Assembly (NCBI GenBank): GCA_008633435.1
Contig: RKSL01000048.1
Location: 12,574-55,412, forward strand
DNA length: 42,839 bases
Direction: 5' to 3'
Source of the DNA: Candidatus Desulfobulbus rimicarensis
GTDB taxonomy: Bacteria > Desulfobacterota > Desulfobulbia > Desulfobulbales > Desulfobulbaceae
Position numbers and translations under genes: made by a program
Notes under the pieces: generated by a model
Told to the model about the DNA's origin: nothing
What the model saw: only the letters and a program-made list of their open reading frames with translations
Database searches by the model: none
In this document: piece by piece, positions 18,382 through 26,962 of the stretch
Numbering within the stretch: position 1 is the first letter of the stretch
How the letters are laid out: the number at the start of each line of letters is the position of its first letter

Positions 18382-18816
18382 ATGGCCAGAACAAAAACAT
18401 TTCAAGTTATCAACAACAGATTTCTCCTGCGTTGCGATGCATGCGGTTCAAAACGGCGATTATTTGTAGCGCCGCATCTGAAACAAAAAAACATCCGCTG
18501 TCCCAAGTGTGGAGAAATAAACAAATGTGCTTTTAACCGACGTATCACCCCTCGCACACTCCAGACTGGAAAAGCAGTATTAACAACCCGTTCCGGCAAA
18601 GAGATCGATGTTCACCTCACCGATGTTTCATCAAAAGGTTTTGGCATTGAGCTATCTTTCAGAGACTTACACGCACGGGTTATCAAAGAAGGGGATCAGG
18701 TGCAACTTGTCTGCAACTGGAACCCTGCTCTTACCAGGGGCAGCCAGTTTATTGTCCAAAACATCAGGGAACAGCGGGTGGGCATCAAAAGAATCATTCC
18801 AGGCGAGATGCTTTAG
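18382..18816 (+). CDS. PilZ-domain protein with N-terminal zinc ribbon
   Basis: About 144 residues. The N-terminus MARTKTFQVINNRFLLRCDACGSKRRL... holds a CxxC, followed 20 residues later by CPKCG, a four-Cys zinc ribbon. RRITPRTLQTGKAVLTTRSGKEIDVHLTDVSSKGFGIEL then matches the PilZ core (R-x-x-x-R-like and D/N-x-S-x-x-G), which in many proteins binds cyclic di-GMP. I start at the ATG of MARTKTF, preceded closely by AAGAG; an upstream ATG at 18355 would add 9 residues. The pairing of a zinc ribbon with PilZ suggests a regulatory protein. It converges on the XPB-like helicase gene. Confidence 0.75.
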   Translation: MARTKTFQVINNRFLLRCDACGSKRRLFVAPHLKQKNIRCPKCGEINKCAFNRRITPRTLQTGKAVLTTRSGKEIDVHLTDVSSKGFGIELSFRDLHARVIKEGDQVQLVCNWNPALTRGSQFIVQNIREQRVGIKRIIPGEML

Positions 18817-18841
18817 GGAGCCTTTAGATACACCTGAAAGA

Positions 18842-20233
18842 TTACTCTCCCCAGCGGGCAAACATTGCTGTGCGGGCGGATGCAGAGCGGCGTAAGACCG
18901 GAATTTTCACGTCAACATAATCAATAACCAGGGCCTTCTTATCTTTTTGAGGACGCATAACCCGACCCACCACCTGCATAAGTCGTCCTTCAAATTTAAT
19001 GGGCGTTGCCAGCACCAGGGTCGATAGCCCTGGGCAGTCAAACCCTTCACCGATGAGCTGGAGGGTGGAAAGCAGCACCCCGACTTTCCCCTGCTGCACC
19101 TGCTCTACAACCTCTCTGCGCTGCTCCGGAGGCGTACGGCCAGTGAGTACCCGGGTGTCTATGCCTGCATATTCAAGTTTATGAGAAAGCACTTCACAAT
19201 GAGCCACCCGGTCTGACACCACAAGCACTGTCCCCCCATGGCCTTTATTGATCATTGCTGCAATTTCATCGGCAATCTGCGCATTTCGCTCCTCATCGGC
19301 TGCAAGCGCCTTAATTAATTTTGCGTATTCTCCCCGATACCCATAGGAAAAAGAGGTTTCGCGCTGAATAAAATCAGGCCTGACCACTGCACCAGTCTCG
19401 GTAAGTTCCTGTGGATTAACCTCATGAACCCGATCCCCCATGTAGGTATAAATCAACCGGGTCATGCCGTCTTCCCGACGAAAAGCCGTGGCTGAAAGCC
19501 CGAGCATATAAAAGGCATCAAAGCCGGACACCACATCTGTAAACAGGCTGGCCGGAACCCGGTGGCATTCGTCTACGATTATCTGACCAAAAAATGGGGA
19601 CAACTCTGCCAGACGTTTGCGCGCAGTGTTGACAATGGCCACAGTGACCGGCTTAATCACAAATCGGCCACCTCCGGCCTGCCCGGCCTCAATGCCTAAA
19701 AAGGTGCTGATCCTCTCCATCCACTGGAGCAGGAGCTCACGGGAATGAACAATGATTATCGTTGGTTGGCTGCGCTGGGCAATGATGTTCAAGGCCATTA
19801 CAGTTTTTCCAGATCCGGTACCTGCCTCCAGGACGCCGAATGAGCTTTTGACAACATCAGCAACTGCACGCTGTTGATAGGGGCGGAGTTCTCCGGAAAA
19901 AATAAAATCCTCTTCCGGCAACCTTCTGCGCCGGTCAACAATCTCGGGGTCAACACCCAGCTGCTGCCTGCAGAGTTGCACAAACCGGTTACCGTAGCCA
20001 CGGGGAAAAATAAATGTCCCGCCTTTTTCCCGAAAAAAATAGAGCTTGGGTTTGAGCTGTTTACCAATCCAGCGGGCATACCTTTTGGCATCCATATATT
20101 TAGGATTATTAATGGTCAGCCTGCTACGCAGAGCTGCCCGCAACCCTTGGGGAGCGTTTCGTAAAAAACACTCAGAGCTCACCTCAAGTACAGGGGGAGC
20201 AAGCTTGCCGGGATGTGGATTTTCTGCTACCAT
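18842..20233 (-). CDS. SF2 DEAD/DEAH-box helicase, XPB/Rad25-like
   Basis: 463 residues. An N-terminal region of about 105 residues (with LRPYQQRAVADVV as the Q-motif-like entry) leads to Walker A EAGTGSGKTVM, motif Ia IIVHSRELLLQW, DECHRVP, LGLSATAFRREDG, and in the second RecA domain STLQLIGEGFDCPGLSTLVLATP and QVVGRVMRPQ. The two-domain arrangement with a short N-terminal module resembles bacterial XPB-like DNA helicases. DNA repair is the usual guess but is not shown. It is divergent from the YdjM-like gene with 55 nt between the starts. Confidence 0.85.
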   Translation of the reverse strand: MVAENPHPGKLAPPVLEVSSECFLRNAPQGLRAALRSRLTINNPKYMDAKRYARWIGKQLKPKLYFFREKGGTFIFPRGYGNRFVQLCRQQLGVDPEIVDRRRRLPEEDFIFSGELRPYQQRAVADVVKSSFGVLEAGTGSGKTVMALNIIAQRSQPTIIIVHSRELLLQWMERISTFLGIEAGQAGGGRFVIKPVTVAIVNTARKRLAELSPFFGQIIVDECHRVPASLFTDVVSGFDAFYMLGLSATAFRREDGMTRLIYTYMGDRVHEVNPQELTETGAVVRPDFIQRETSFSYGYRGEYAKLIKALAADEERNAQIADEIAAMINKGHGGTVLVVSDRVAHCEVLSHKLEYAGIDTRVLTGRTPPEQRREVVEQVQQGKVGVLLSTLQLIGEGFDCPGLSTLVLATPIKFEGRLMQVVGRVMRPQKDKKALVIDYVDVKIPVLRRSASARTAMFARWGE

Positions 20234-20288
20234 TTGTCCATACTCAGTTCATGCACATTTCATCCATTGTCAACATTACCTGGAGCTC

Positions 20289-21197
20289 ATGCCAAACACC
20301 CTTGCCCATTACGGCATCCAGTCCCTTGTCAGCAAAACAATATTCCGAGCTGCTGATATTAAATGGATCGGTCTTGGCTGCCTTATACCTGATCTGCCCT
20401 GGATCACCCAGCGGATTATGCTCAAGCTCAATGTTGTTGACCCAGTCAACCTGCGCCTTTATGTACTAATCCAAGCCAGTCTGTTCATGTGTCTCGTGTT
20501 AAGCGCTGCTATCAGCTTGCAGATCAGGCAGAGTAAAAAAATATTTCTGCTGCTGGCCACGAACTGTCTACTGCACCTGCTCCTCGATACCACCCAGATA
20601 AAATGGGCCAACGGTGTTCATCTGCTGGCACCCTTTTCGTGGCAGCTGAGTACGGCGGGTTTCTACTGGCCAGAAGAGTTCCCAACTCTGCTGCTCGTTG
20701 CAGCAGGACTCCTGCTTTTTCCCTATTTTGCCTGGCAAGACAGAAAAAAAACCGTTGTTGTGGTCTTGCAGAAAAAACAGCTGGGCGCAGGGGCAATACT
20801 GTTGCTAATCTATCTGTTCCTGCCCTGTCTGTTGCTCAACCAGCCTTTGCAGGCCAACAACCATTTTACGGCCGCCCTGAAGGCAGAAAACAGAACCGGG
20901 CTTTATCTTGAAATTGATCGCAAGCCCTATCTGGCAGAGCAAAAAACCATTGCCACCATTTCAGGTGAATGGCTGAATACACGGGGTCAACATCTTCCTG
21001 AAAAAAACTGTACCCTGTCCATTCAGGGCACGTTCATTAATCACGATACCATACTCATTTCAAAATACCATGTCCACAGCAAGCTCCGTGATTTTTCCTC
21101 CATTGCCGGGATCATTATGCTGCTTATCAGCTGGCTGGTTGCACTCCTTGACAAACGTATTACAATGGTCAAAAATGATTGCGTCCCCTTAGTATAA
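20289..21197 (+). CDS. YdjM-like inner-membrane putative metal-dependent hydrolase
   Basis: 302 residues with several hydrophobic segments. The N-terminus MPNTLAHYGIQSLVSKTIF... with IPDLPWITQRI and later HLLLDTTQIKWANGVHLLAPFSW gives the His/Asp pattern of the YdjM/DUF457-type membrane hydrolases. Transmembrane segments lie at about 53-74, 80-98, 139-157, 174-195 and 275-292. The ATG at 20289 is chosen because it starts the conserved domain and has GGAG just upstream; longer frames run into the divergent helicase gene. The region between about 195 and 275 looks extracytoplasmic and beta-rich. The enzyme activity is unproven. Confidence 0.7.
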   Translation: MPNTLAHYGIQSLVSKTIFRAADIKWIGLGCLIPDLPWITQRIMLKLNVVDPVNLRLYVLIQASLFMCLVLSAAISLQIRQSKKIFLLLATNCLLHLLLDTTQIKWANGVHLLAPFSWQLSTAGFYWPEEFPTLLLVAAGLLLFPYFAWQDRKKTVVVVLQKKQLGAGAILLLIYLFLPCLLLNQPLQANNHFTAALKAENRTGLYLEIDRKPYLAEQKTIATISGEWLNTRGQHLPEKNCTLSIQGTFINHDTILISKYHVHSKLRDFSSIAGIIMLLISWLVALLDKRITMVKNDCVPLV

Positions 21198-21223
21198 AAT
21201 TCAATACTCCATCACATTATACC

Positions 21224-21859
21224 ATGGTTCTTCTGCCAATGCGCCTTTTTCGATTCTCTCTACTGCTCTTTACCCTGACGGTAATGCAGATATTTGCCGT
21301 CCCTTCCCTGCAGGCCAAATCTCCACCGCCGGTAACTATCACCCTGCCCGCGTCCGCTCTTTACCAGACCATCCAGAGCGTTCTCCCCCTGCCCATTGAG
21401 CAAAACAGCAGGCAGTTCCAGGGGACAATAACCCTGGACTCCATCAGCCAACTGGCAATACGTGATGGTGTTGTTTCTCTGCAGGGCATTGTTTCAGGCA
21501 GGAATATGCGGGTCACCACAAATATTGGAGGGCAGGATATTCAACTTAAACTGGGTAAACTGATCCTCCCCGTGACCTGTGACGTTCTGCTGCGTTATGA
21601 CAGGAGCACAAAGACACTCTTTCTCACCCCGAAATTTCAGAACCCGACCCATGGCCACAGCAACTCGGCAAAGACATTGCTGCCGCTGCTTAATGGCCTT
21701 GGCAATAAAGAGTATCCTGTGAAGCTCAGTAACATTTCCCCATTCCAGACCCGAATCGGTAACCAGAACATTGCTGTCCAGATGAAAGCTGTCGATGTAC
21801 GGGCGAAAAAGGACGAACTTATCCTTAAATTACGGCCGATTGTCGGTAAAAGAAAATAG
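21224..21859 (+). CDS. Exported protein of unknown function
   Basis: About 211 residues. A signal peptide (FRFSLLLFTLTVMQIFAVPSLQA) is followed by a beta-rich domain: VTITLPASALYQTIQSVLPLPI, a GTITLDSISQLAIRDGVVSLQGIVSGRNMRV block and VQMKAVDVRAKKDELILKLRPIVGKRK. The pattern of alternating hydrophobic strands suggests a lipid-binding or LEA-like periplasmic domain, but I do not recognise a family. The ATG at 21224 or the one 15 nt later could be used. It follows the YdjM-like gene by 26 nt. Confidence 0.65.
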   Translation: MVLLPMRLFRFSLLLFTLTVMQIFAVPSLQAKSPPPVTITLPASALYQTIQSVLPLPIEQNSRQFQGTITLDSISQLAIRDGVVSLQGIVSGRNMRVTTNIGGQDIQLKLGKLILPVTCDVLLRYDRSTKTLFLTPKFQNPTHGHSNSAKTLLPLLNGLGNKEYPVKLSNISPFQTRIGNQNIAVQMKAVDVRAKKDELILKLRPIVGKRK

Positions 21860-21885
21860 AAAATAGAAAATAAATAATAGAAAAT
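21851..21885. repeat. Short tandem AGAAAAT repeat
   Basis: Three perfect tandem copies of AGAAAAT (21851-21871) and a fourth at 21879-21885 lie over and after the stop codon of the exported protein gene. A simple slippage-prone repeat outside coding function. Confidence 0.85.
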
Positions 21886-21942
21886 ACGCTGAATTCTGCT
21901 TTCCCTTGTTCATGTATCCATTGACCTGCCAAGGAGTATGAT

Positions 21943-22284
21943 ATGTCTGAAAATTGTCTGTTCTGTAAAATCTGCCAAGGTGAAATTCCTGCCGATACTC
22001 TCTATGAAGATGACGAAATCCTGGCTTTCAGGGACATTGCCCCCCAGGCACCGGTTCATTTTCTGGTGATTCCTAAAAAACATATTCAAGGCCCTGCAGC
22101 CATCGGTACTGAGGACGAACAGCTCATAGGCAAAATGATGCGCGTGGGGACTGACGTTGCCAAAAAAGAAGGCATTGAGCAGTTTCGCGTTGTCTTCAAT
22201 AATGGAGAACAGGCTGGCCAGACAGTTTTTCACATCCATATGCATATTCTTGGCGGCAGAAGCCTGAACTGGCCTCCTGGTTGA
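21943..22284 (+). CDS. HIT family protein (HINT-like nucleotide hydrolase)
   Basis: 113 residues with a full histidine triad near the C-terminus, VFHIHMHILGG, and the N-terminal CLFCKICQGEIPADTLYEDDEILAFRDIAPQAPVHFLVIPKKHI characteristic of HINT/PKCI proteins. These hydrolyse purine nucleoside phosphoramidates and similar adducts. The early CxxC pair is common in HINT zinc-binding members. AAGGAG lies 8 nt before the ATG. It ends a plus-strand run that starts at 20289. Confidence 0.96.
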   Translation: MSENCLFCKICQGEIPADTLYEDDEILAFRDIAPQAPVHFLVIPKKHIQGPAAIGTEDEQLIGKMMRVGTDVAKKEGIEQFRVVFNNGEQAGQTVFHIHMHILGGRSLNWPPG

Positions 22285-22590
22285 TGCTGTACCCCACTGT
22301 GCTATCTGTATAATTTACAATGCAGCAATGGCTGACATCCCTGTGATGCTTGACAATGGTGCTTTTCTCAAAGACGAGCACACAACCACTGCGAAAATCA
22401 ACATGTTGATAATGAGTGACGTTTATCCATGTATCATGTTAATATTACTACATATATCAAGTTAACCACCTCCACTGACACTCGTTTATTGTGGGTATAA
22501 TTGGTTCAACACTGCCAAATCCGATGCAGTTCTCAGCAATGTATTGTATAGGGTTATTTCTGTTTAATTTTTTCTTTGAGGAGATCCCCA
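22285..22590. other. Intergenic region before the IscU-like/GGGtGRT pair
   Basis: 306 bases without a credible gene. A TATAAT at 22496-22501 is preceded by CTGACA at 22475-22480 (15-nt spacer), a weak sigma70-type promoter candidate for the downstream pair. The leader is AT-rich from about 22420. Confidence 0.45.
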
Positions 22591-23283
22591 ATGAATTATT
22601 CTTCTGAAGTCGAGGAAATGTACTGCATTGCCAAAGGCTGTGATCACGGCCCTGCACCCATTCCCCAGGAAGGGCAATGGAACCAGGTTCGGCAGGTGAC
22701 AGACATCAACGGCCTGACCCATGGTGTAGGATGGTGCGCACCCCAGCAAGGGGCCTGCAAACTGACCTTAAATATAAAAGATGGCATTATTGAAGAGGCA
22801 TTAATTGAAACTGTTGGCTGCACAGGCATGACCCATTCGGCAGCCATGGCCTCGGAGATTCTTCCCGGAAAAACCATTATGGAGGCCTTGAACACGGATC
22901 TTGTCTGTGATGCCATCAACGTGGCCATGAGGGAGCTATTTCTCCAGATCAGTTACGGCCGCAGCCAGTCGGCTTTTTCCGAAGGCGGCCTGCTCATTGG
23001 CGCAGGCCTTGAAGATCTTGGCAAAGGACTGCGTTCAGTGACCGGCACCATGTACGGTACCAAGCTGAAAGGCCCGAGATACCTTGAAATGGCCGAAGGA
23101 TATGTTCTGGAAGTCGGCCTGAACAGTGATGATGAGATCATCGGCTATAAATTTGTCAGCATGGGCAAGATGATGGATGCCATTAAAAAAGGTATTGATG
23201 CAGATACTGCCCTGAAAGAGGCGACCGGCACCTATGGCCAGTTTGCAGATGCGGTTAAAATCATTGATCCCCGGCAGGAGTAA
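22591..23283 (+). CDS. IscU/NifU-N-like iron-sulfur scaffold homologue
   Basis: 230 residues. The fold-defining blocks are GWCAPQQGACKLTLNIKDGIIEEALIETVGCTGMTHSAAMASEIL (C49, C56, C77) and LVCDAINVAMREL (C106), equivalent in order to the Cys ligands of IscU-type scaffolds. Residues from about 130 form a C-terminal extension not found in IscU. The start is the ATG at 22591 with GAGGAG 6 nt upstream. It is followed after 5 nt by the GGGtGRT gene, a pairing known in anaerobes. A scaffold for an iron-sulfur or related centre is likely, but no client is known. Confidence 0.82.
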   Translation: MNYSSEVEEMYCIAKGCDHGPAPIPQEGQWNQVRQVTDINGLTHGVGWCAPQQGACKLTLNIKDGIIEEALIETVGCTGMTHSAAMASEILPGKTIMEALNTDLVCDAINVAMRELFLQISYGRSQSAFSEGGLLIGAGLEDLGKGLRSVTGTMYGTKLKGPRYLEMAEGYVLEVGLNSDDEIIGYKFVSMGKMMDAIKKGIDADTALKEATGTYGQFADAVKIIDPRQE

Positions 23284-23288
23284 CGACC

Positions 23289-24287
23289 ATGGCATTATTT
23301 GAAGGATATGAACGACGCATTGACAAGGTCAACAAGGTTCTGAGCGAAAACGGGATCAACGACCTCGATGAAGCACGACAAATATGCACTGATGCAGATG
23401 TAGACGTCTATACAATCGTTAAAGATGTCCAGCCTATCTGTTTTGAAAATGCATGTTGGGCATACATCTGCGGGGCAGCCATTGCCCTGAAAAGAGGACA
23501 GACCAAAGCTGCAGACATTGCCTCTACCTTAGGGGTCGGCTTACAGTCTTTCTGCATACCAGGATCGGTTGCCGAAGATAGAAAGGTCGGAATTGGTCAT
23601 GGCAACCTTGCCGCCATGCTGCTTTCTGAAGAGACCCACTGCTTTGCTTTTTTAGCAGGGCATGAATCTTTTGCAGCTGCTGAAGGTGCCATAGGTATTG
23701 CCAATTCAGCCAACCGGGTTCGCACGGAGCCACTGCGGGTCATTTTGAACGGACTGGGTAAGGATGCTGCCTATATTATTTCCCGAATTAATGGTTTTAC
23801 CTATGTCAGGACACAGTTTAATTATCTTGACGGAACGCTGAATGTTGTTGAAGAAAAGCCATTCTCCACCGGAGAACGGGTTAAAGTGCGCTGTTTTGGC
23901 GCAGACGATGTCCGCGAAGGCGTGGCCATTAACCATCTTGAAGGAGTTGATGTCTCGATTACCGGAAACTCCACCAACCCTACCCGGTTTCAGCATCCAG
24001 TGGCAGGTACCTATAAAAAAGAGTGTAACGAACAGGGGAAAAAATATTTCTCTGTTGCGTCCGGCGGCGGCACAGGACGTACCCTGCACCCCGACAACAT
24101 GGGTGCAGGCCCAGCCTCCTACGGTATGACCGACACCATGGGGCGGATGCATTGTGATGCCCAGTTTGCCGGTTCTTCTTCGGTTCCGGCCCATGTGGAA
24201 ATGATGGGCTTTATCGGCATGGGGAACAACCCCATGGTTGGTGCTTCTGTTGCGGTAGCAGTTGCGCTGCAACAGGCAGCAGCCTAA
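23289..24287 (+). CDS. GGGtGRT family protein
   Basis: 332 residues. The name motif is literally present as SGGGTGRTLHPDNMGAGPASYG, followed by MGRMHCDAQFAGSSSVPAHVEMMGFIGMGNNPMVGASVAVAVAL. Upstream are EEARQIC-like and ICGAAIALKRGQTKAADIASTLGVGLQSFCIPGSVAEDRKVGIGHGNLAAMLL blocks rich in Gly. This is the PF14057-type family, found next to IscU-like proteins in anaerobic bacteria, function unknown. It starts 5 nt after the scaffold gene stop, so they form one operon, and it converges on ispA with a 4-nt overlap. The partner pair should be considered together. Confidence 0.85.
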   Translation: MALFEGYERRIDKVNKVLSENGINDLDEARQICTDADVDVYTIVKDVQPICFENACWAYICGAAIALKRGQTKAADIASTLGVGLQSFCIPGSVAEDRKVGIGHGNLAAMLLSEETHCFAFLAGHESFAAAEGAIGIANSANRVRTEPLRVILNGLGKDAAYIISRINGFTYVRTQFNYLDGTLNVVEEKPFSTGERVKVRCFGADDVREGVAINHLEGVDVSITGNSTNPTRFQHPVAGTYKKECNEQGKKYFSVASGGGTGRTLHPDNMGAGPASYGMTDTMGRMHCDAQFAGSSSVPAHVEMMGFIGMGNNPMVGASVAVAVALQQAAA

Positions 24288-25183
24288 CAGGTTCTGCTGT
24301 AAATATACTGAGCAAGCGCCCGTAACGGTTCAGCCCTGTCATCAAATGATGCCAGGGCTGAACAGGCTTTATCAACGGCTTCCTGAGCAAGCGTTCTGGT
24401 TTTTTCAATCCCGAAAAACGCCGGGTACGTTGCTTTGCCATGTTCAGCATCACTGCCTGCAGTTTTTCCCAACTGTTCAGTGGAAGCGGTGACATCAAGA
24501 AGATCATCAACAATCTGAAAGGCCAGTCCCACAGCAGTGCCATACGCTGTCAGCGCCTCTAATTGTCTGCTGTCAGCACCTGCCCCCATCCCGCCCATGA
24601 CCACAGCTGCGGTGATGAGCGCTCCGGTCTTGGCCCGGTGGATTGCTTGTAATCGCTCAAAAGCAACGTCCTTATCCTCACTGTCAATATCAAGAAACTG
24701 ACCGCCAACCATCCCCAGGGAACCTGCTGCTCCGGCCAGACAGGCAACAAGCCTTAGCCTGGTTGCACCATCCGGCCCGGGAAGTCCAGTGTTGCTCAAC
24801 AGCTCAAAGCCATAGGTCAACAAACCATCTCCGGCAAGAATTGCCTCTGCCTCGCCAAAGCGTTTATGACAGGTGGGCTGCCCACGACGCAGATCATCAT
24901 CATCCATTGCCGGTAAATCATCATGGATGAGTGAATAGGTATGAATACACTCAAGGGCGCAGGCAGCTGGCATTAATACGGTATCAATCTCCGGATCATC
25001 ACTGACGCACCCAGCAGCTGCCAGACATAAAATTGGCCTTACCCTTTTGCCACCGACAAAAAGGCTGTAACGCATCGCCTGTACATGGACAGAAAAATCA
25101 CCTGTTGCGGGCAGCATGTATTGCTTCAATCCCCGCTCTACAACCTGCCGTCGATCCGCAAGATATTCTTGTATATCAACCAT
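24284..25183 (-). CDS. ispA: Polyprenyl synthetase (farnesyl/geranyl diphosphate synthase)
   Basis: A 299-residue short-chain prenyltransferase building farnesyl diphosphate from IPP and DMAPP. The first Asp-rich motif is DDLPAMDDDDLRRG, and the second is DDLLDVTASTEQLGKTAGSD. GGKRVRPILCLAA binds substrate, and EAILAGDGLL and GQFLDI are conserved. The extra residues in the first motif (DDxxxxD) mark the bacterial FPP group. No dxs or xseB gene adjoins it here, although these are its usual neighbours. Its 3' end overlaps the GGGtGRT gene. Confidence 0.95.
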   Translation of the reverse strand: MVDIQEYLADRRQVVERGLKQYMLPATGDFSVHVQAMRYSLFVGGKRVRPILCLAAAGCVSDDPEIDTVLMPAACALECIHTYSLIHDDLPAMDDDDLRRGQPTCHKRFGEAEAILAGDGLLTYGFELLSNTGLPGPDGATRLRLVACLAGAAGSLGMVGGQFLDIDSEDKDVAFERLQAIHRAKTGALITAAVVMGGMGAGADSRQLEALTAYGTAVGLAFQIVDDLLDVTASTEQLGKTAGSDAEHGKATYPAFFGIEKTRTLAQEAVDKACSALASFDDRAEPLRALAQYIYSRTC

Positions 25184-25683
25184 AGAATCTCATCCCCTGG
25201 GTGTGTGAACCATCTCTGCGATGATTCTATCAGCTATTCTCGTTGGATCAACATTAAAAAGAGTATTTTCACTATTGATCCGGAGCTGGACATCTTCACA
25301 ACCATCAAGATACAGATAATTTATCTGATAATAGAGTCACCTGTGAGTTTGCCACGTCGCAGTGACCGACTTTCATAGTTTTTTGTGTTTGAGTGGCTGG
25401 CGATTATGGTCACCGGTTACGATCAAGCCATGCTGGCGTATCCGAAATGCTGCCGTCACTGCCCCAAAAACCTTACATAACGACACGCACAGCACTGGCT
25501 CTATCCTGTTGTTCTTACTGGCATGACGACCCGACATCGGGTTCCATCCTGCCCCATTTTACCCCATGTCGTCTTCTATTCCTCTCTATTCTGCCCTACT
25601 GTTACAGGCAAGCAAGGGGGAGCATTGTTGCTCACCTGCAAAGAGAACAAAAAAATCAGCACTCAAATTAATGGAGGAAAACC
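25184..25683. other. Gene-free region with a broken-looking frame
   Basis: 500 bases without a recognisable complete gene. On the minus strand a 48-codon open frame without a usual start (25190-25336) ends just before ispA with NVDPTRIADRIIAEMVHTPRG. It reads like a protein C-terminus but is preceded by an in-frame stop. No family is assigned. It could be a decayed gene. The plus-strand promoter for the small exported protein at 25684 should lie near the right end. Confidence 0.4.
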
Positions 25684-25890
25684 ATGAAGACACCACTTAC
25701 TCTTTTGCTGTCCATCACGTTGTTCACTCTCTCAGCTGGATCGGTTCTGGCTGCCACAGCAAAATGTAGCGTTACCGAGATTAAAGACAATATTGTCACC
25801 CTGGACTGCGGCAAAACTGCAGACAAAATCAAGGTCGATGATCAGGTGAAGGTCAAGACAGCAAAGAAAAAAGCCATTGAAGGCTGTTAA
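25684..25890 (+). CDS. Small exported Cys-containing protein
   Basis: 68 residues. A signal peptide (about residues 1-23, LLLSITLFTLSAGSVLA) is followed by about 45 mature residues: KCSVTEIKDNIVTLDCGKTADKIKVDDQVKVKTAKKKAIEGC with three Cys and a terminal Gly-Cys. The start has GGAGG 8 nt upstream. It resembles small exported proteins of sulfate and metal reducers, possibly ExtJ-like, but I cannot confirm that. It stands alone, about 170 nt before the next gene. Confidence 0.7.
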   Translation: MKTPLTLLLSITLFTLSAGSVLAATAKCSVTEIKDNIVTLDCGKTADKIKVDDQVKVKTAKKKAIEGC

Positions 25891-26058
25891 CCCTAAAAAG
25901 TTTGGTACTCGAATATGAACCGGTCGGTACCCACATTGTCATAAAACCGTGCAATGAGTCCGCAGCAACTGGAAACGCAGTGCTTTTGGGCTTAACAGCG
26001 GGTCGATTTTATACTATACAAGGGAACATCTGGCCGGTTTTTCCCAAGGGAGGTCAAA

Positions 26059-26883
26059 ATGAAAACGTTGAAATCAGCACTTCTTTCCATACTTACGCTC
26101 GTACTCCTCACAGCACTGCCAGTACAGGCACAACACCCAGACCCAGACGATATCTCGGTTGAAGTTGTCGCTGATCAACGGGGGGTTCTCCGCGAATACC
26201 CCACCAAGAGAAACGGCAAATGGCAACGCGCCTATATTGAAGCAAAAAAGAACGAACGATACCGTATACGAGTACGCAATAACAGTGATCGACGCATAGG
26301 CATTGTTATTGCCGTTGATGGCCGTAACATCATATCCGGCAAACGCTCCGAGCAGCGACATAATGAGGCCATGTATGTCTTAAACCCCTGGCAGACCACT
26401 GAATATTCCGGATGGCGCACCAGCAGAAACCAGGAAAACAGATTCTACTTCACCAATGTCAATGATTCCTACGCTGATGCATGGGGAGACCGCAGTGCCA
26501 TGGGAGTTATTGCAGTAGTCGCCTTTCCTGAAAAATGGCGGGAACCACGACCCCGATTTAATCAATCCATGAGCAAATCAGGGCGGATGGGTTCCATGAG
26601 CCAAAAACGTGACAATGCGCCCGGTACTGGTTTTGGTGAAGGCAACTGGTCTCCCTCACATGAAGTAAAATTTATGGCAAAGCACCGCCCTTTTATGAAA
26701 AAATTCATGAAATATGAATGGCATAAGACCTTATGTCGACGGGGAATTATCGAATGTTGGCAGGAACGCCCCCGCCACCATCGCCAAAACCGTTTCTGGC
26801 CGGAGCATCGAGATGATGAGCGAGAATTTGCGCCATTCCCGCCACCATTCCACAAGCTACTACGCCAATTCATGCCTTGGTAG
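26059..26883 (+). CDS. Exported protein of a conserved uncharacterised family
   Basis: 274 residues with a signal peptide (ILTLVLLTALPVQA). The core (about residues 30-160) reads VEVVADQRGVLREYP, RAYIEAKKNERYRIRVRNNSDRRIGIVIAVDGRNIISGKRS, MYVLNPWQTTEYSGWRTSRNQENRFYFTNVNDSYADAWGDRSAMGVIAVVAF. This is a recurrent periplasmic/secreted family with no known function. The C-terminal part contains GTGFGEG and KYEWHKTLCRRGIIEC, then an Arg/His/Pro-rich tail. GGGAGG precedes the ATG. It is plus-strand and precedes the convergent ligase gene. Confidence 0.75.
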   Translation: MKTLKSALLSILTLVLLTALPVQAQHPDPDDISVEVVADQRGVLREYPTKRNGKWQRAYIEAKKNERYRIRVRNNSDRRIGIVIAVDGRNIISGKRSEQRHNEAMYVLNPWQTTEYSGWRTSRNQENRFYFTNVNDSYADAWGDRSAMGVIAVVAFPEKWREPRPRFNQSMSKSGRMGSMSQKRDNAPGTGFGEGNWSPSHEVKFMAKHRPFMKKFMKYEWHKTLCRRGIIECWQERPRHHRQNRFWPEHRDDEREFAPFPPPFHKLLRQFMPW

Positions 26884-26962
26884 ACGCTGTCCGACAACAG
26901 ATTTCAACGATTACCCTTCCTTCCTGCTCCCAGCCCGCATACCGGGAGCAGGAAAACCTGCT

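Noticed and set aside
25190-25336. Second selenoprotein, reading the upstream in-frame TGA at 25337 as selenocysteine
   Set aside because: No start, no ribosome site and no SECIS-like loop downstream; the upstream codons look random.
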